Positions 34,682-46,749 are shown, counted from the first letter of the stretch. The stretch: DNA of 64,000 bases from Corbicula japonica (GCA_038501625.1 JAZAYU010000006.1:14076638-14140637), one strand, 5' to 3'. A program made the numbers and translations. Notes: generated by a model not told the origin, from the sequence alone.

Positions 34682-35633
34682 CCATCCTTAAGTCTGCTAA
34701 CAATAAACAGCTCATCTCTACATTTTCTTGTAAGATTTATTTATGTTCATCAACTAATGTATTTCTTTTTCTTGGTCTTGTGTCCAGACTTTTACAACCT
34801 AGATATTTTCTCTTTGATATAATTAACAATTCACAACGTATAACATGTATTATACTATTTTATGCCATTTAATCTAGAAATTTAACCAGTTATTCTACTT
34901 ACATTATGGGGCTTTCACCATGATGTTTTTGGACAGCGTTTTATGACATTTGAGAAAATGTTGGTGGTGGCCCATGGTTGCTGGGATAGCGCCAGAAGAG
35001 CGTTTTATGAATACTAGTGAACTTAAAAATAACTTCATCAGGTGTCCAAAACCTGGAGAAAGCAATGCCAAAAAGGTTTCTCTACCAGGCTTATTTGATG
35101 CTATACTTTTCACAAATGAACAGTTATAATGTATATGAAATGTACAGTTGAACTTTGATGGCTCGATTGAACACCACTGGATTTTGATCGAGCGAAGGGT
35201 AGTTTGAACGATCCACTGCTGATATGTGAAAATGTCTGTTCAAATCAAGTGGTGTGAAATACATTGAAACAAAACTGTCAGGACCTTGATTGGTGTTCGA
35301 CTGTTCCAGTTATGGGTAGTGCGAGTGATCGGAGGTAGAAGAGTTCTGTAGAGTTCTAGTTTGGGACTGGAAGAACAGTTCGAGAGAAGGGTGATGTTTA
35401 AGTAAACAGTGTTCAAGCTATCGGAATTTGACTATATGTAGATGTTTGGTGTGCTATTGATTTTCATTAAATGATGTAACAGTTGGAAAGCATCTATTTT
35501 GTTTGGAAATATTACCTGCAAGAGTATGACATATGTTCCTACCATTGCTTTGCTTGATGATATTGTAAAAGAACTTGAAAATGGGTCAGAAGGGGTGTGA
35601 AACTAGGTTTGCTAGGTCACAAGAAAAGATTTG
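34682..35633. other. Unique sequence, no gene seen
   Basis: Nothing recognisable. A minus-strand open frame at 34904-35113 has no supporting motif. Confidence 0.5.
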
Positions 35634-35877
35634 TTAGCCCTTTCCTCCAAATAAATGCATTTTTACGCATGTGCGACCAGTGTAGATCCAGATCAGTCGG
35701 CATAAACATGCCATCTGATCAGGATCTGAAGTGGTTGCATTTTGGTCAGAAATAATATAACGAATCAAAAAGCAAACAGTGCAGATCCTGGTCAGACGGC
35801 ACTGATGTTTCGGCTGATGTTGATCTACACTGGTCGCACACAGGTAAAAATGCATTATCTTTAGAGGAAAGGGTTAA
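35634..35877. mobile_element. Double-hairpin MITE, well preserved
   Basis: TTAGCCCTTTCCTCCAAATA and TTTAGAGGAAAGGGTTAA ends. Hairpin 1 is TGCGACCAGTGTAGATCC to ATCTGAAGTGGTTGCA, hairpin 2 GCAAACAGTGCAGATCCTGG to GATCTACACTGGTCGC. The linker is in the TTTGGTCAGAAATAA orientation. Confidence 0.92.
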
Positions 35878-36736
35878 AGGAATAAAGGCCATAATTTCCA
35901 TCTGGTCATTGCAAAGTTTGATCAAGATGTTGGCCTTCGTGTATCTTTTTTTGATAGAATTACAAGCAATATAAGCCCATTGGGGTTTAGTGTTGTTGTT
36001 TGTTTGAGTAATCTTTGATAATTTTGACATGATTTGAGTGTTTTAACATGATAAGAGTGGATTTAGAAACATTCCAAATTAGACATAATAGTGTCCAGAT
36101 TTCAGGGCAAGGTAGACAATCAGGATATGCAATGTTTAATTGAACATTAATGGTTCCTGTGTTTTCCTCCCTTCTTCCTCTAAGCTGTTTATGTTTTCTT
36201 CACCCTGACCTCCAAGAATCGTTTATTTTCTTGGCTCTGCTATGATTTAGCTCCAATTTGTTTATTCATACATCAGACAAGTTTCCAAGATAAACCTTTC
36301 AGATTCTAGTTATAGACACTTTCTTGGCTGATCTTCGCTCTGTGTCAATAAATGCATTTTCATTTAACAACTAGAGTATAGTTGTGCTGTGTGTTTGTGC
36401 TGTAATATGGAACATAGCTCATTGATTTTGTGTTATTGAACTTAGCATCATTATCTGCTGGTGACTCATGCCAAACATGGATTTATAGGGAAAATATTCC
36501 AAAGTCATCAGAAATTCACAGACACAAAATTTGGATGAAAACTGTTTCTGATATAGAATAAAGGATAAATTCAATAGATAATAATGGTATGTAGTTTGTT
36601 ATAGTCAATATAATTGTGAATTAAATGAAATTTGAAATCATCATCTTTCATTACGATAATGATCACCACCATCATTTGCATTGGCATTGTGGTTTGTCAT
36701 AGTTATGTATATCTTTCTATCTAATAGTTTTTATTT
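35878..36736. other. Unique sequence, no gene seen
   Basis: No element or exon recognised. Confidence 0.5.
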
Positions 36737-36905
36737 TCAACCCTTTCCTCCATATAAATGCCAGATTGGCCGACACATCTGTGATGTCTGATCTGGATCT
36801 ACACTTGTTGCTTTTTGATTTATTAGGTTATGTCTGATCCTGATCATATGACAAAAATGTGCCAGTTGATCAGAATCTACGCTGTTCATACATGCAATAT
36901 GTGTA
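36737..36905. mobile_element. Double-hairpin MITE, right-truncated copy
   Basis: CAACCCTTTCCTCCATATAA starts the copy. The linker TTTTTGATTTATTAGGTTAT and a second stem ending GAATCTACGCTGTTCATACA remain, but the GGAGGAAAGGG end is missing. Confidence 0.78.
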
Positions 36906-37313
36906 TGTCTGCTAGTGTTTTGCTCATAATTGTTACATACTCGAGGAATTGTCACAAAGCCTTCCATGATCTGTTGATCGATTAAAGTTTCATTTGTCTA
37001 CAAACAATGTAAAGCCTAATGAAAAGTTGTTGTTCCTAAGTATATATGAGGAAATGTGTAAAATATTTTCTCTTTTCACAGCTGATCTCTAATACTACCT
37101 ATTTCTTCAGTAATCAACAGGTATTCACTGTTTCAGCTAATACTGTATACAAAAAGGCACTCATAAATTAAAGAGACTACATAGATCTGTTTTGTATTAA
37201 AAAAAATTGTGCAGACTTGTATTGACTGAAAATAATTGCAATTAATGCACACCAATTACAAATGACAACCAGTTTATCAGTTAATTTATAGAAAAGTAAA
37301 CTGTGCCTAAGCG
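36906..37313. other. Unique AT-rich sequence, no gene seen
   Basis: Nothing recognisable in this stretch. Confidence 0.5.
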
Positions 37314-37552
37314 TTAACCCTTTCCCCCATGGACATACCTTTATTGCATGGGCAAACAGTTTAGATCAAGATCAGCTGGCACATCTGTGCCATCTGATCA
37401 GGATCTAAACTTTTCGCTTTTTGATTGGTTATTTCTGACCAAAATGCGGCCAGTGCAGATCCTGATCAGATGGCACGGATGTGCTAGCTGATCTGGATCT
37501 ACACTGGTGGCACATGTGTTAAAATGCGTATATATGGAGGAAAGGGTTTAAC
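37314..37552. mobile_element. Double-hairpin MITE, well preserved
   Basis: TTAACCCTTTCCCCCATGGA and TATATGGAGGAAAGGGTTTA ends. Hairpin 1 has the paired variant CAGTTTAGAT ... ATCTAAACTT; hairpin 2 has CCAGTGCAGATCC ... GGATCTACACTGG. Confidence 0.93.
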
Positions 37553-38184
37553 AATGGTCTTTTTTTTTACAAGTTCTACTTACTCTACCCTTAGAGGTAT
37601 CTTTTATATGGGTAACTGTCAACAATTAAAAACATGACCAAATAATAAAATTCATACAAAACAGATAACATCTAAAGTTTCTGCTCCAGACTCTGTTTTT
37701 TGTATAGTTATTTTATCATAGAGATGAATTATGTATAAGTGGGCAATTTGATATGTTAATACCTTCACATATAACAAAGATCTTCCTCATAAAAACATGC
37801 TTGCTGTATTTCAGATAATGTTAGCTTTTAAGTTCTGTGGGAAATTTTTCTCATACTATTATTGCTTCTGAATGAAATTGTAAACTGCATATTCAGTAAC
37901 CTCTTTAGTCTGGTAATAAATGGGTTGTAAAAAATATATGATCCAATATTGTTTCTTTTATTTTCATAACAGTACTTGTTAATAATTTAAATAATTTTGC
38001 CTTCAAGTTGAACTTGGCCAAATTTTTTTCACTCTTCACAATGAGAAACCATTCTTTTTATTCAGATCATGATGCCAACAATAGAGGTTCATTCAATGCA
38101 ATATTTTACATAAATTATTCTTCATGATACCTCAAGAAAAAGATAAGTGCTATGCTGTTTGTACATGAAATAGCTCAGATGATA
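37553..38184. other. Unique AT-rich sequence, no gene seen
   Basis: Nothing recognisable before the degenerate minisatellite. Confidence 0.5.
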
Positions 38185-38450
38185 TTGGTGCATGAACATC
38201 CTGAAATGAAAGTTGGTACATGAACGAACTGAGATGAAAGTTTGTCTATGAACAGCCTCAGATGAAAGCTGGTTCATGAACAAACTGAGGTGTAAGTTTG
38301 TACATGAACAAACTTAATATGAAAGTACATGTATATACATGAATCTGATACCTCAGACAGAAGTTGGTACATGCACTAACTGGTATAAAAGTTGATACAT
38401 CAGCAAATACAGATGAAAGTAGGTTCATGAACAACTTCAGATGATGAAAT
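38185..38450. repeat. Degenerate ~36-bp tandem repeat
   Basis: Units contain GATGAAAGTTGGTACATGAA followed by CAAACTGA with many substitutions; about seven units. It is an old minisatellite. Confidence 0.75.
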
Positions 38451-38503
38451 TATCAGTCAATTTCGATGCACCCATTTAAAGTTCAAGATCCATCTTTATC
38501 CTA

Positions 38504-38747
38504 TTAACCATTTCCTTCATAGACACTCACTTTATTATGTGGGCGAAAAGTGTAGATCCAGATCAGCCGGCACATCTGTGCCGTCTGATCAGGTTCTGCA
38601 CTGTTCGCTTTTTGATTCTTTAGGTTATTTCTGACCAAAATGTGACTAGTGCAGATCCTGATCAGACGGCACAGATGTGTCAGCTGATCTGGATCTACAC
38701 TGGTTGCACATGTGTAAAAATGCATATAATATGGAGGAAAGGGTTAA
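38504..38747. mobile_element. Double-hairpin MITE, well preserved
   Basis: TTAACCATTTCCTTCATAGA and AATATGGAGGAAAGGGTTAA ends. Hairpin 1 starts GGGCGAAAAGTGTAGATCC, hairpin 2 runs GTGACTAGTGCAGATCC to GGATCTACACTGG. Confidence 0.93.
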
Positions 38748-39819
38748 TATGTTTATTGTGGTTCTTAATGTGTTAAATGTTCAAAAATAAAACCTGTTAC
38801 TTGTAGACACATTGGGATCAATACATTCTTAACATTCATGCTTAATGAGTTTATAATGTTGCCATCATGTTGTTCTACCGGTGATGTATGATGGTATTAC
38901 CAGATTTGTCATCAGTGTCATATTCATCTGCCACAGCTGTGCTCTGTGCCAGTGGACAAAATCCCAGGCCACCCCACACCTCAAATAGCAGACTTCATTA
39001 CTCATTAGATTGTGTTGGTTGATTAGGGTTCCTTAAAAGTTGAAGTTTTTGATATTTTGAGTTTCTTGATGTATTGTATTAACAGTATGTTAAGGAGCAT
39101 TATTCGAATATGTTTTCAGTTGAATATGTTCTGTCAGTTGATTTAACTTTTTAAAGTGAACTCGGGAAGAATAAGGACAATTACAAACCCTAGTTGAGTG
39201 TTTATCTGGAAACAAAATCAAAGTTGACTATAAAAAACATATTGTTGGTGAGTAGGTCTATATTAAGTGATGAGAAGCAGAGGTGGAGTGGAGATATATA
39301 AGATGTTTGGTGTGGACTGTTTGGTGCAGGCTCGGATTAGGTCTGTGGCTTTCATGGAGACAGAATGTTACCAGGTCTGTCCTAGCTGTATTCTTTTGTC
39401 AGATAATATGAACATTCAATTTATGTGTTCTGTGGTAGATGTTATTCTTCATCAGATATATGAACATTTTTATGTGTAAGTTTGAAATATAAGCACACTT
39501 GTAGCATTGGTTTTCCTTTAATCTGTCAGGTTTACACAACAGTTGTTACTACTGCAACAGTACTGATGTATGTAGTACTATGTACCAGACTCTACAGAAG
39601 CTTAAATTATGGGCAGACACCTACATACCCCACTTTCTCTATATTGTATCATGTAATTGTAACTGTTGTTGCCTAATTTTGACTGACAGTGGACAACTGG
39701 TATTGTCACGCATTTGAGATTTTCCACCTACTGACGTATTGGGGGAAATTCATAGCAAAATTCAAGTGATTCACAATAAAAAATAGAATTTCTTTAACTT
39801 CCTGTTTTTAAACTTGCAG
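38748..39819. other. Intron sequence upstream of the first FHA exon
   Basis: No element recognised. Short open frames (39267-39479, 39482-39676) have no splice sites or motifs. The polypyrimidine tract and acceptor CTTCCTGTTTTTAAACTTGC end here at 39819. Confidence 0.55.
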
Positions 39820-39942
39820 GAGCCGCAGCCAGGTGACACAGAAGACGGCGAATGGTGCCTTGTCAGTTCCCATGGTAACGTGCACAGATTGCCTAAAACC
39901 ATGATCTTCCTTGGACGAGAGGAGTGTGATATAGAAATACAG
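39820..39942 (+). CDS. CEP170-family FHA-domain exon 1
   Basis: Acceptor AAACTTGCAG and donor CAG|GTTGGT bound 41 phase-0 codons. After an acidic lead (EPQPGDTEDGE) comes the start of the FHA fold: WCLVSSHGNVHRLP then MIFLGREECDIEIQ. Vertebrate CEP170 has the same order, WFLVSSSGTRHRLP followed by IFVGR. The Gly-Arg of LGRE is the conserved FHA phosphopeptide-loop pair. CEP170 proteins sit at subdistal appendages of the mother centriole and on microtubules. The donor is itself the first unit of an adjoining tandem repeat. Confidence 0.95.
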
Positions 39943-40390
39943 GTTGGTCTTATAAGAGTCTGCCTTCTGCCTAGGGGTTGGGGGTCCTCATACAGACATG
40001 TCTTAAAGCGGTTGGCCCTCTGCCCTGGGCGGGTTTGTCCTCGTACTGGTTTGTCTTAAAGCAGTCTTCCTTCTGTTCTGGGTGGGTGGGGCCTCCTATA
40101 GGCTTGTCTTAAAGCAGTTGGCTGTCTGCCCTGGATGCGTGGGGCCTCATACAGGCTTGTCTTAAAGAAATTGGCCTTCTGCCCTGGGTGGGTGGGTGGG
40201 GCCTCATACAGGCTTGTCTTAAAGCAGTTGGCCTTCTGCCCTGGATTTTTGGGGCCTCATACAGGCTTGTCTTAAAGCAGTTGGCCTTCTGCCCTGCATT
40301 TTGGGGGCCTCATACATGTTTGTCTAAAAGCAGTTGGCCTTCTGCCCTGGGTGGGGGTCCTCATACATGCTTGTCATAAAGCAACTTGCC
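39937..40390. repeat. ~53-57-bp tandem repeat containing the exon's splice donor
   Basis: Units of the form ATACAGGCTTGTCTTAAAGC followed by AGTTGGCCTTCTGCCCTGGG and a G-rich stretch plus GGCCTCAT recur about eight times. The first, diverged unit starts with the last six exon bases and donor (ATACAG|GTTGGTCTTATAAG). Later units carry ATACAG followed by GC or AC instead of GT, so they resemble dead or GC-type donors. Open frames across the array are by-products of the repeat. Confidence 0.88.
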
Positions 40391-40499
40391 TTTTGTACTG
40401 GGTTGGAGCTTCTCTTTGTCATCTGTGATTGGGGGCTGTTGCTTATTTCTCACGTACTACTTTCAAGCTAACTTGAAAATCATGACATTAAAAGTTGAC

Positions 40500-40645
40500 C
40501 AGGTCTTGGTAGATGCCAAGTTTGGGGAGCAGTCTGAAATCTCAAGCATCTGATTGGCTAAAATGGTGACTAGTTCCCATTTCAGCCAATCAGATGATTG
40601 AAATTTGAGTCTGGTCTCCAGTTTTAGTTTTATGATCTTGGGCCC
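40500..40645. mobile_element. Snap-back MITE, mid-divergence copy
   Basis: CAGTCTGAAATCTCAAGCAT and the arm CAATCAGATGATTGAAATTT flank AAATGGTGACTAGTTCCCAT. Outer arm AGTTTTATGATCTTGGGCCC at the right; the left outer arm is eroded. Confidence 0.85.
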
Positions 40646-42045
40646 AGTACTGGCAGTTGGTTGTATGGTGTTTTGGAAATGTCAGAAAAGAAAGACTCCA
40701 GTGCAGTCTGTAGTCCAAATTTTGGTGGAAAAGGGGAGGCAAAACCAAGGACAAACTGATACAATGGTTGTAAGAGTTATGTTTTCATGGTTGTAAGAGT
40801 ATTGTTTTCATATTTCCTGCTCATCAAAAAAAGTGACAATTTTGACAACTGAGGTATTTGATCATAGTGGAAAATTATTAAAAACTTCTATCAATAAATT
40901 ACAGTGAATTTTTTTAATCAATTTGTCTTCATCCAAAAAATCCAATTGGAGTTGTTTCCCTTGAAAACATTGTGAACTTGAATTAGTCAACAGAAAACCT
41001 ATTGACAGTAAGGAAGTAATGTGTGAAAAGTGTGATGGTAACGATAAATATGTTGTGGTTTTACGATTAGGATTTAAATATTTGTTAGAGGGCAATTTCT
41101 ATATGGATTAATTTCAGTCCTGTCTATCATAAGTTGTGATTTTATGAGGATGATCGTACAGAAATATCTATGTTCGTTCAATATCGGTGAGATATAAACC
41201 TAAAATCTGTATTGATCTAGTCATTAGTTGACAGTGTCATAACTTGTCATGTTAAAGATGGATTAAAAAGGGGCATTGTGCTTCGATGGATAAATTTTTT
41301 GTGAACATTTTTGGTGTTGCAGAACAAATAAATTTTAAATTATCAAAATACAGTGCATGTTATGTTATTGATCAGTTTGATTATTGAAAAGGATCAGTTG
41401 TTAACTATAGAGGCACACAGTGATACTGGAGAATTTAACCATGTGTTAGTGTTGATGGTTTACCCCTGAGGTTTGTTTGTTCTCATATTTCCAATTGTTT
41501 TAGCTCTATTTATCTTCCTTGAATCTATAGCTTCTCAATTTTCCAATTGAAGCAGTATGTCATACAATCTGTCATAGATCATGTATTGTTCGATATAGAG
41601 GACAGTAACTGTTGATGATTTTATTGTTCAGCAGTGTTGGAATTTCTGTATTTGGTATCTAGCTTGATTCTTGCAATGTCTGAAAGCTAGGCCAGCATTT
41701 AGCAATTTTAAGGAATTTACTTAAAACATTAGCTTTAGGGGACAACAGCAGGTACTGTGGTTTATTCTGTTGTTTTTGCTATTTTTATAGATGGCCAGCA
41801 GTATAACAACTTTGTATATAGATCATTTGTACCTTTGGAGATTGAAGTTTCAGCAAAAAACCTTTTCTTTTCTCCTTTGTTAAGTTACAACCGAATATAA
41901 ATGTTATCAAAATTTTGTGTGGAACTTAAAGTCAAACTGTGAAAATGGTTTGTTCATATTATGTTCACTTAAGGTTAGGTTTCTATGTTGTTTTGAAATG
42001 TCTCACATTTGAAGTTGAACTCTCAAACATTTCCATGGACATTAC
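40646..42045. other. Intron 39943-53558: unique stretch, no gene seen
   Basis: No element or exon recognised in this AT-rich sequence. Confidence 0.5.
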
Positions 42046-42286
42046 TTAAGCCTTTCCTCCATATATATGCATTTTTAGGCATGTGTGACCGGTGTAGATT
42101 CTGATCAGCTGGCACATCCGTGCCGTCTGATCAGGATCTGCACTGGTCGCATTTTGGTCAGAAATAACCTAATGAATCAAAAAGCGAACAGTTTAGATCC
42201 TGATCAGACTGCACGGATGTGCCGGCCGATCTGGATCTAAACTGTTCGCCCCTCAGTAAAGGTTTATCTATGGAGGAAAGGGTTAA
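42046..42286. mobile_element. Double-hairpin MITE, well preserved, opposite linker orientation
   Basis: TTAAGCCTTTCCTCCATATA and CTATGGAGGAAAGGGTTAA ends. The second hairpin pairs GCGAACAGTTTAGATCC with GGATCTAAACTGTTCGC perfectly, including the covarying TTTAG/CTAAA. The linker is ATTTTGGTCAGAAATAACC. Confidence 0.95.
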
Positions 42287-43330
42287 CAGGTGAGCAGTTT
42301 AGGGTTCATATGCAGAGGTTGTTGGTTCGAGTTACAGCAGCACTGGATTGACACTATAATATACAATTGTAAAAGCCTGTTTAAAGACAATAATTTAGCT
42401 GTATCCAAAAAAGTTTGATTTAGATTGCTGTCAGTTTGCTTTGCTGACGGTTCTACTTTGACAGACTGTCAGTGATTCGACAGAACAACAAGTTATCAAA
42501 ATTTAATTTAATTCTAAGGCAACCACAGAGATTCCCTATAGACAATGCATTGAAGCAACATTGATTAAATACTCTCTATATTACTGCTTTGTGTCGGTAT
42601 ACTTAAATTACTTGTGACAAAATGGAAGTTTCTTCTGTTAAAATCTCTATAACCATTAAACTTTTTGAATTTATTTTCTAATTTTACCCTTGTTTTTGAG
42701 AATGCGCTGAATTTGGTATATTTCTTCTTATTTCACGCTTATTTTTGGGGTGTGGCCTTTACTTGGGTGCGATGGGCACAAATACTAGCCAGTATCACCG
42801 TGAATGAAACTTCTACATTCTGCTTTAAAGTTATTTCAATATTTTACATATTTACAGATTACACTATGACTTTTATCAATGAAAAGTTTTCAGTTGACAT
42901 AAGTCCTGCCCGGCTGTTCAAATACAGTAGACTTGATCAATAAATACAACTTCAATATACACAGGCCAACTATGGAGAAAGTAAACATCAAAATGACACT
43001 TATATACTTCATGATAACAGTTTTCATCAAGCCTCAACCTTTCAAAGGATTTGCACCTATTGAGAAAATTGGTATCGAACTTAGAAATCTTTGTACCTAC
43101 CATTGATGTTACCTTATTACAAGGTGAAATTTGGGCTTAAATGAGATATAATGCCCGTATTGATTGTTCTGTTTTAGATCACTCATCTGATAAACAGATT
43201 GGGAAAGAAAATTGGGGGGTATTGATTACATACAGCAAATAAACAAGCTTTTAATTTAATTGCTGTTTCAGCATTTTATATGTACACCTTGGTTGACCTC
43301 TACTTTTTTGCATGTTTGTTCATTTCTTGA
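42287..43330. other. Intronic unique sequence, no gene seen
   Basis: A B-box-like TTGGTTCGAGTTAC occurs near 42327 but without a convincing A box or cloverleaf. Nothing else recognised. Confidence 0.45.
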
Positions 43331-43494
43331 TTGCTTTACTCGGGACTATCTCTAGCATTGTTTTATTGTGGACTCACTAGCATTGTCGAATTGAGAACTA
43401 ACTCTAGCATTGCCCAACTGCGGACTCACTAGTATAGTCTAATTTGGAAACCAACTCTAGCTTTGCTTTACTGTGGACTCACTAGAATTATTTA
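43331..43494. repeat. ~27-bp minisatellite, left block
   Basis: Units of the form CTCTAGCATTGTCTTACTGT plus GGACTA. The array is interrupted at 43494 by a Helitron-like element and resumes at 46748 and again at 48048. Confidence 0.85.
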
Positions 43495-45095
43495 TCCCCC
43501 CGCCAAAGGCGAGGGGGATATTAGTAATACCCTTCGTCCGTGCGTCTGTGCGTATGTGCGTCCGTCCGAAACAATTTTGTTCGGAGCATACGTCCAAAAC
43601 TACTGGAGGGATTTTATTCACACTTCATACACAGGCAGAGCACATTGGTAGGTAGTGCAGTGTGCAAGAACAATAACTCTACCTTGCCTACTTTTAGAGT
43701 TATTCCCCTTTATCATATTTACTTGATAAATTTTGTCCGGAGCATAAGTCCAAAACTACTGGAGGGATTTTATTCAAACTTCATACACTGACAGAGCACA
43801 TTGGTAGATAGTGCATTGTGCAAGAACAATTACTCTACCTTGCCTATTTTTAGAGTTATTTCCCTTTATCATATTTACTTGATAAATTTTGTCCGGAGCA
43901 TAAGTCCAAAACTACTTGAGGGATTTTATTCAAACTTCATACACTGATAGAGCACATTGGTAGGTAGTGCAGTGTGCAAGAACAATAACTCTACCTTGCC
44001 TATTTTTAGAGTTATTCCCCTTTATCATATTTTTTTGATAAATTTTGTACGGAGCATAACTCCAAAACTACTTGAGGGATTTTATTCAAACTTCATACGC
44101 TGACAGAGCACATTGGTAGGTAGTGCAGAGTGCACTCTACCATGCCTATTTTTAGAGTTATTCCCCTTTATCAGAATTACTTGATAAATTTTGTCCGTAG
44201 CATAACTCCAAAACTACTTGAGGGATTTTATTCAAACTTCATACACTGACAGAGCACATTGGTAGGTAGTGCAGTGTGCAAGAACAATAACCCTACCTTG
44301 CCTATTTTTAGAGTTATTCCTCTTTATCATATTTACTTGATAAATTTTGTTCAGAGCATAACTCCAAAACTACTTGAGGGATTTTATTCAAACTTCTTAC
44401 ACTGACAGAGCACATTGGTAGGTAGTGCAGTGTGCAAGTCCAATAACTCTACCTTGCCTTTTTTAGAGTTATTCCTCTTTATCATATTTTCTTGATAAAT
44501 TTTTTTCAGAGCATAACTCAAAAACTACTTGAGGGATTTTATTCAAACTTATTACACTGACAGAGCACATTGGTAGGTAGTGCCGTGTGCAAGTCCAATA
44601 ACTCTACCTTGCCTTTTTTAGAGTTATTCCTCGTTATCAGATTTACTTGATAAATTTTGTCTGGAGCATAAGTCCAAAACTACTTGAGGGATTTTATTCA
44701 AATTTCATATACTGACAGAGCACATTGGTAGGAAGTGCAGTTTGCAAGAACAATAACTCTACCTTGGCTATTTATAGAGCTATTCCTCTTTATCATATTT
44801 ACTTGATAAATATTGTCCGGAGCATAACTCCAAAACTACTTGAGGGATTTTATTCAAATTTCATATACTGACAGAGCACATTGGTAGGTAGTGCAGTGTG
44901 CAAGTCCAATAACTCTACCTTGCCTATTTTTTAGAGTTATTCCCCTTTATCAGATTTACTTGATAAATTTTGTCCGTAGCTTATCTCCAAAACTTAAAAG
45001 GATTTCCTCTCCAGGTAAATTATACGAAAGTTCAACCTTCAGGTAACTTTTTTCTGGCGGGGAGATTAACCATGTGTAACATGGCTCTTGTCTAA
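43495..45095 (+). mobile_element. Helitron-like non-autonomous element (1601 bp) with internal 156-bp tandem repeats
   Basis: The 5' end is TC (TCCCCCCGCCAAAGGCG, itself a short hairpin). The 3' end has a perfect stem-loop CCATGTGTAACATGG (45070-45084), then seven bases and CTAA (45092-45095), matching the Helitron CTRR rule. The host base before is A (43494) and after is T (45096), the canonical A|T target with no duplication. Removing the element restores a normal minisatellite unit. Short inverted words TCCCCCCGCCA and TGGCGGGGA lie near the two ends. No Rep/helicase is present. Confidence 0.82.
43560..44995. repeat. 156-bp tandem repeat inside the Helitron-like element, ~9 copies
   Basis: Units hold GGAGCATAACTCCAAAACTA, CTTGAGGGATTTTATTCAAA, ACTGACAGAGCACATTGGTA and CTCTACCTTGCCTATTTTTA. 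Spacing of the GGAGCATA word is 156 bp (43583, 43739, 43895 and so on). One unit near 44120 has a short deletion. Open frames such as 43540-43791 are repeat translations, not genes. Confidence 0.95.
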
Positions 45096-46749
45096 TTGAC
45101 CTTACGCTGGAGCTTCCGTAACCACGCCCACCGATTTTCAAGGGGAACTACTCTTCCAATGTCCGTCAAACAATGTGGCTTTTCGAGTCGGTACGCTCGC
45201 AAGCATACCTGATGATTTTGGAATAAATTACTTTAAATGTAACTTATCGTTACCAAAGAAACAAAAATCACAAGCTTTTATATCAGGCTGTTACTAATAG
45301 ATTTAAAAATAACACACGATGAAGGAAGCCCAATAGATTAAGGGGTATTGGACATCTCAGCCCCTTGACATTATTTTCAACCCATCAATCAAAACAAAAA
45401 CATTTTAACCCCTCGACATTTCAAACCCTTAAATGAAGACTGTTCAACCCCTATCCCATTGGACATTTTAGCCTATAAAATGAAGACCTATCAACCCCTC
45501 CATGTATGTTTCAACCCTTTATATCGAAGACATTTCAACCATTATTATTAAAGACATTTCAACCTCTCCTGGCGTGAAAAGCAAATTTAAAGTAAATCCT
45601 TCAAATTAATTGACTTGAAATGGTTATTATTTTACAATATTTTGCTGGTTTAAACAAATTTATATGTAATTTTATCATGAGAATTTATACCAAATATACC
45701 CTTAATAAAAAGTGTTTTAGTATAATACTATAGTTATTAAAGAGTATTATTTGTTTTTTTTACAAAACAAGTGAATGTATTAATGACCAGTGTTTTACAA
45801 TGATATATCAAAACTAGATTTAACGACGGCAATAGTGGCGAACCTTTTAATAATTTCAATTACATTAATTAATCCTACAACTCTATAATATAATATTAGG
45901 GATGGCAACGAATATTCGAACATTTGAACATTCGAATACCGACGGGACATTTGAAAACTTGTTCAATGTTTGATTATTAAATTTTGTAAAATGAAATATA
46001 AAAAAGCAAATAAATTTAAAATATTATCGAAATTCAATGTAAAATTAACAGAAACACCTTTTGTTATTAAAAGACATGTCATGATCTATCTACTTGCCCT
46101 AATTAACAGCGATTGACAGAATGCAAATTATCTTTATTTTCTTTACCTTATAATAACAATCATTTGATGCGGCTTTTCAGCTTCATCCAATATTAAAGTT
46201 TTCAATTTAAATTAAAACATATACCACCATTGTTATTCTTAAATTAGTCAGGTATTTTTTTTTAAAGATTGTTTTGTTTTGATTTTTTGTTTTATTATTA
46301 AGATTATTAAGATGATGTACATATTTAATATCCAGAATCATTCCGAACGCAAAAAATCGTTAATAACAACTAATGAAGTATGTCAGAAAATTGAAATTTA
46401 TAATAAATTATCCCCCTAAATATCTTTTATATAATTAATTTGTTTAATAAGTCCCAAGTTTATCCTTTAAGGAAATATTTAGCTTTTTTCAAGATTTGTT
46501 GTTGGTTTAGGGAACGGAATGAACCTTATTCCATTCGCTTGCCTCTCCGGATATGTAGTGTCAGAATTTCAAGTACCGTAGCAGCTTTTCATCATTATTT
46601 ATGAAAATCTTTTAATAAACTTGAACATTTTATGCCAGACACGCTGGTCAGTTTGACGGACAAAATGGCGGATAGTAACAAGGCTTATCGGCGCCATATT
46701 CTGATTTGTTAATTGCACTGTCAGTCAGACAGCCAGCGTAAGGTCAATT
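45094..46749. mobile_element. TIR element (1648 bp) with AATT target duplication
   Basis: GACCTTACGCTGG at 45098-45110 is exactly complementary to 46733-46745. AATT flanks both (45094-45097, 46746-46749). The target is the junction between the Helitron-like 3' end (CTAA) and the host TT. The interior is AT-rich with a decayed ACATTTCAACCCCT-type repeat at 45380-45580, and no transposase is seen. The superfamily is not clear; 4-bp duplications occur in several (for example Sola and Chapaev-like). Confidence 0.82.

Noticed and set aside
38930..38998. Exon-like piece after ATCTGCCACAG reading LCSVPVDKIPGHPTPQIADF
   Set aside because: It ends in a stop within 23 codons with no donor, and would truncate the protein just before the FHA exons.
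42300..42350. B-box-like TTGGTTCGAGTTAC
   Set aside because: No A box at proper spacing and no foldable cloverleaf, so neither a tRNA nor a clear SINE head.
43463..43791. Overlapping open frames with similar peptides in the 156-bp repeat region
   Set aside because: They are translations of the tandem repeat within the Helitron-like element, differ between units by frameshifts, and lack splice or start context.
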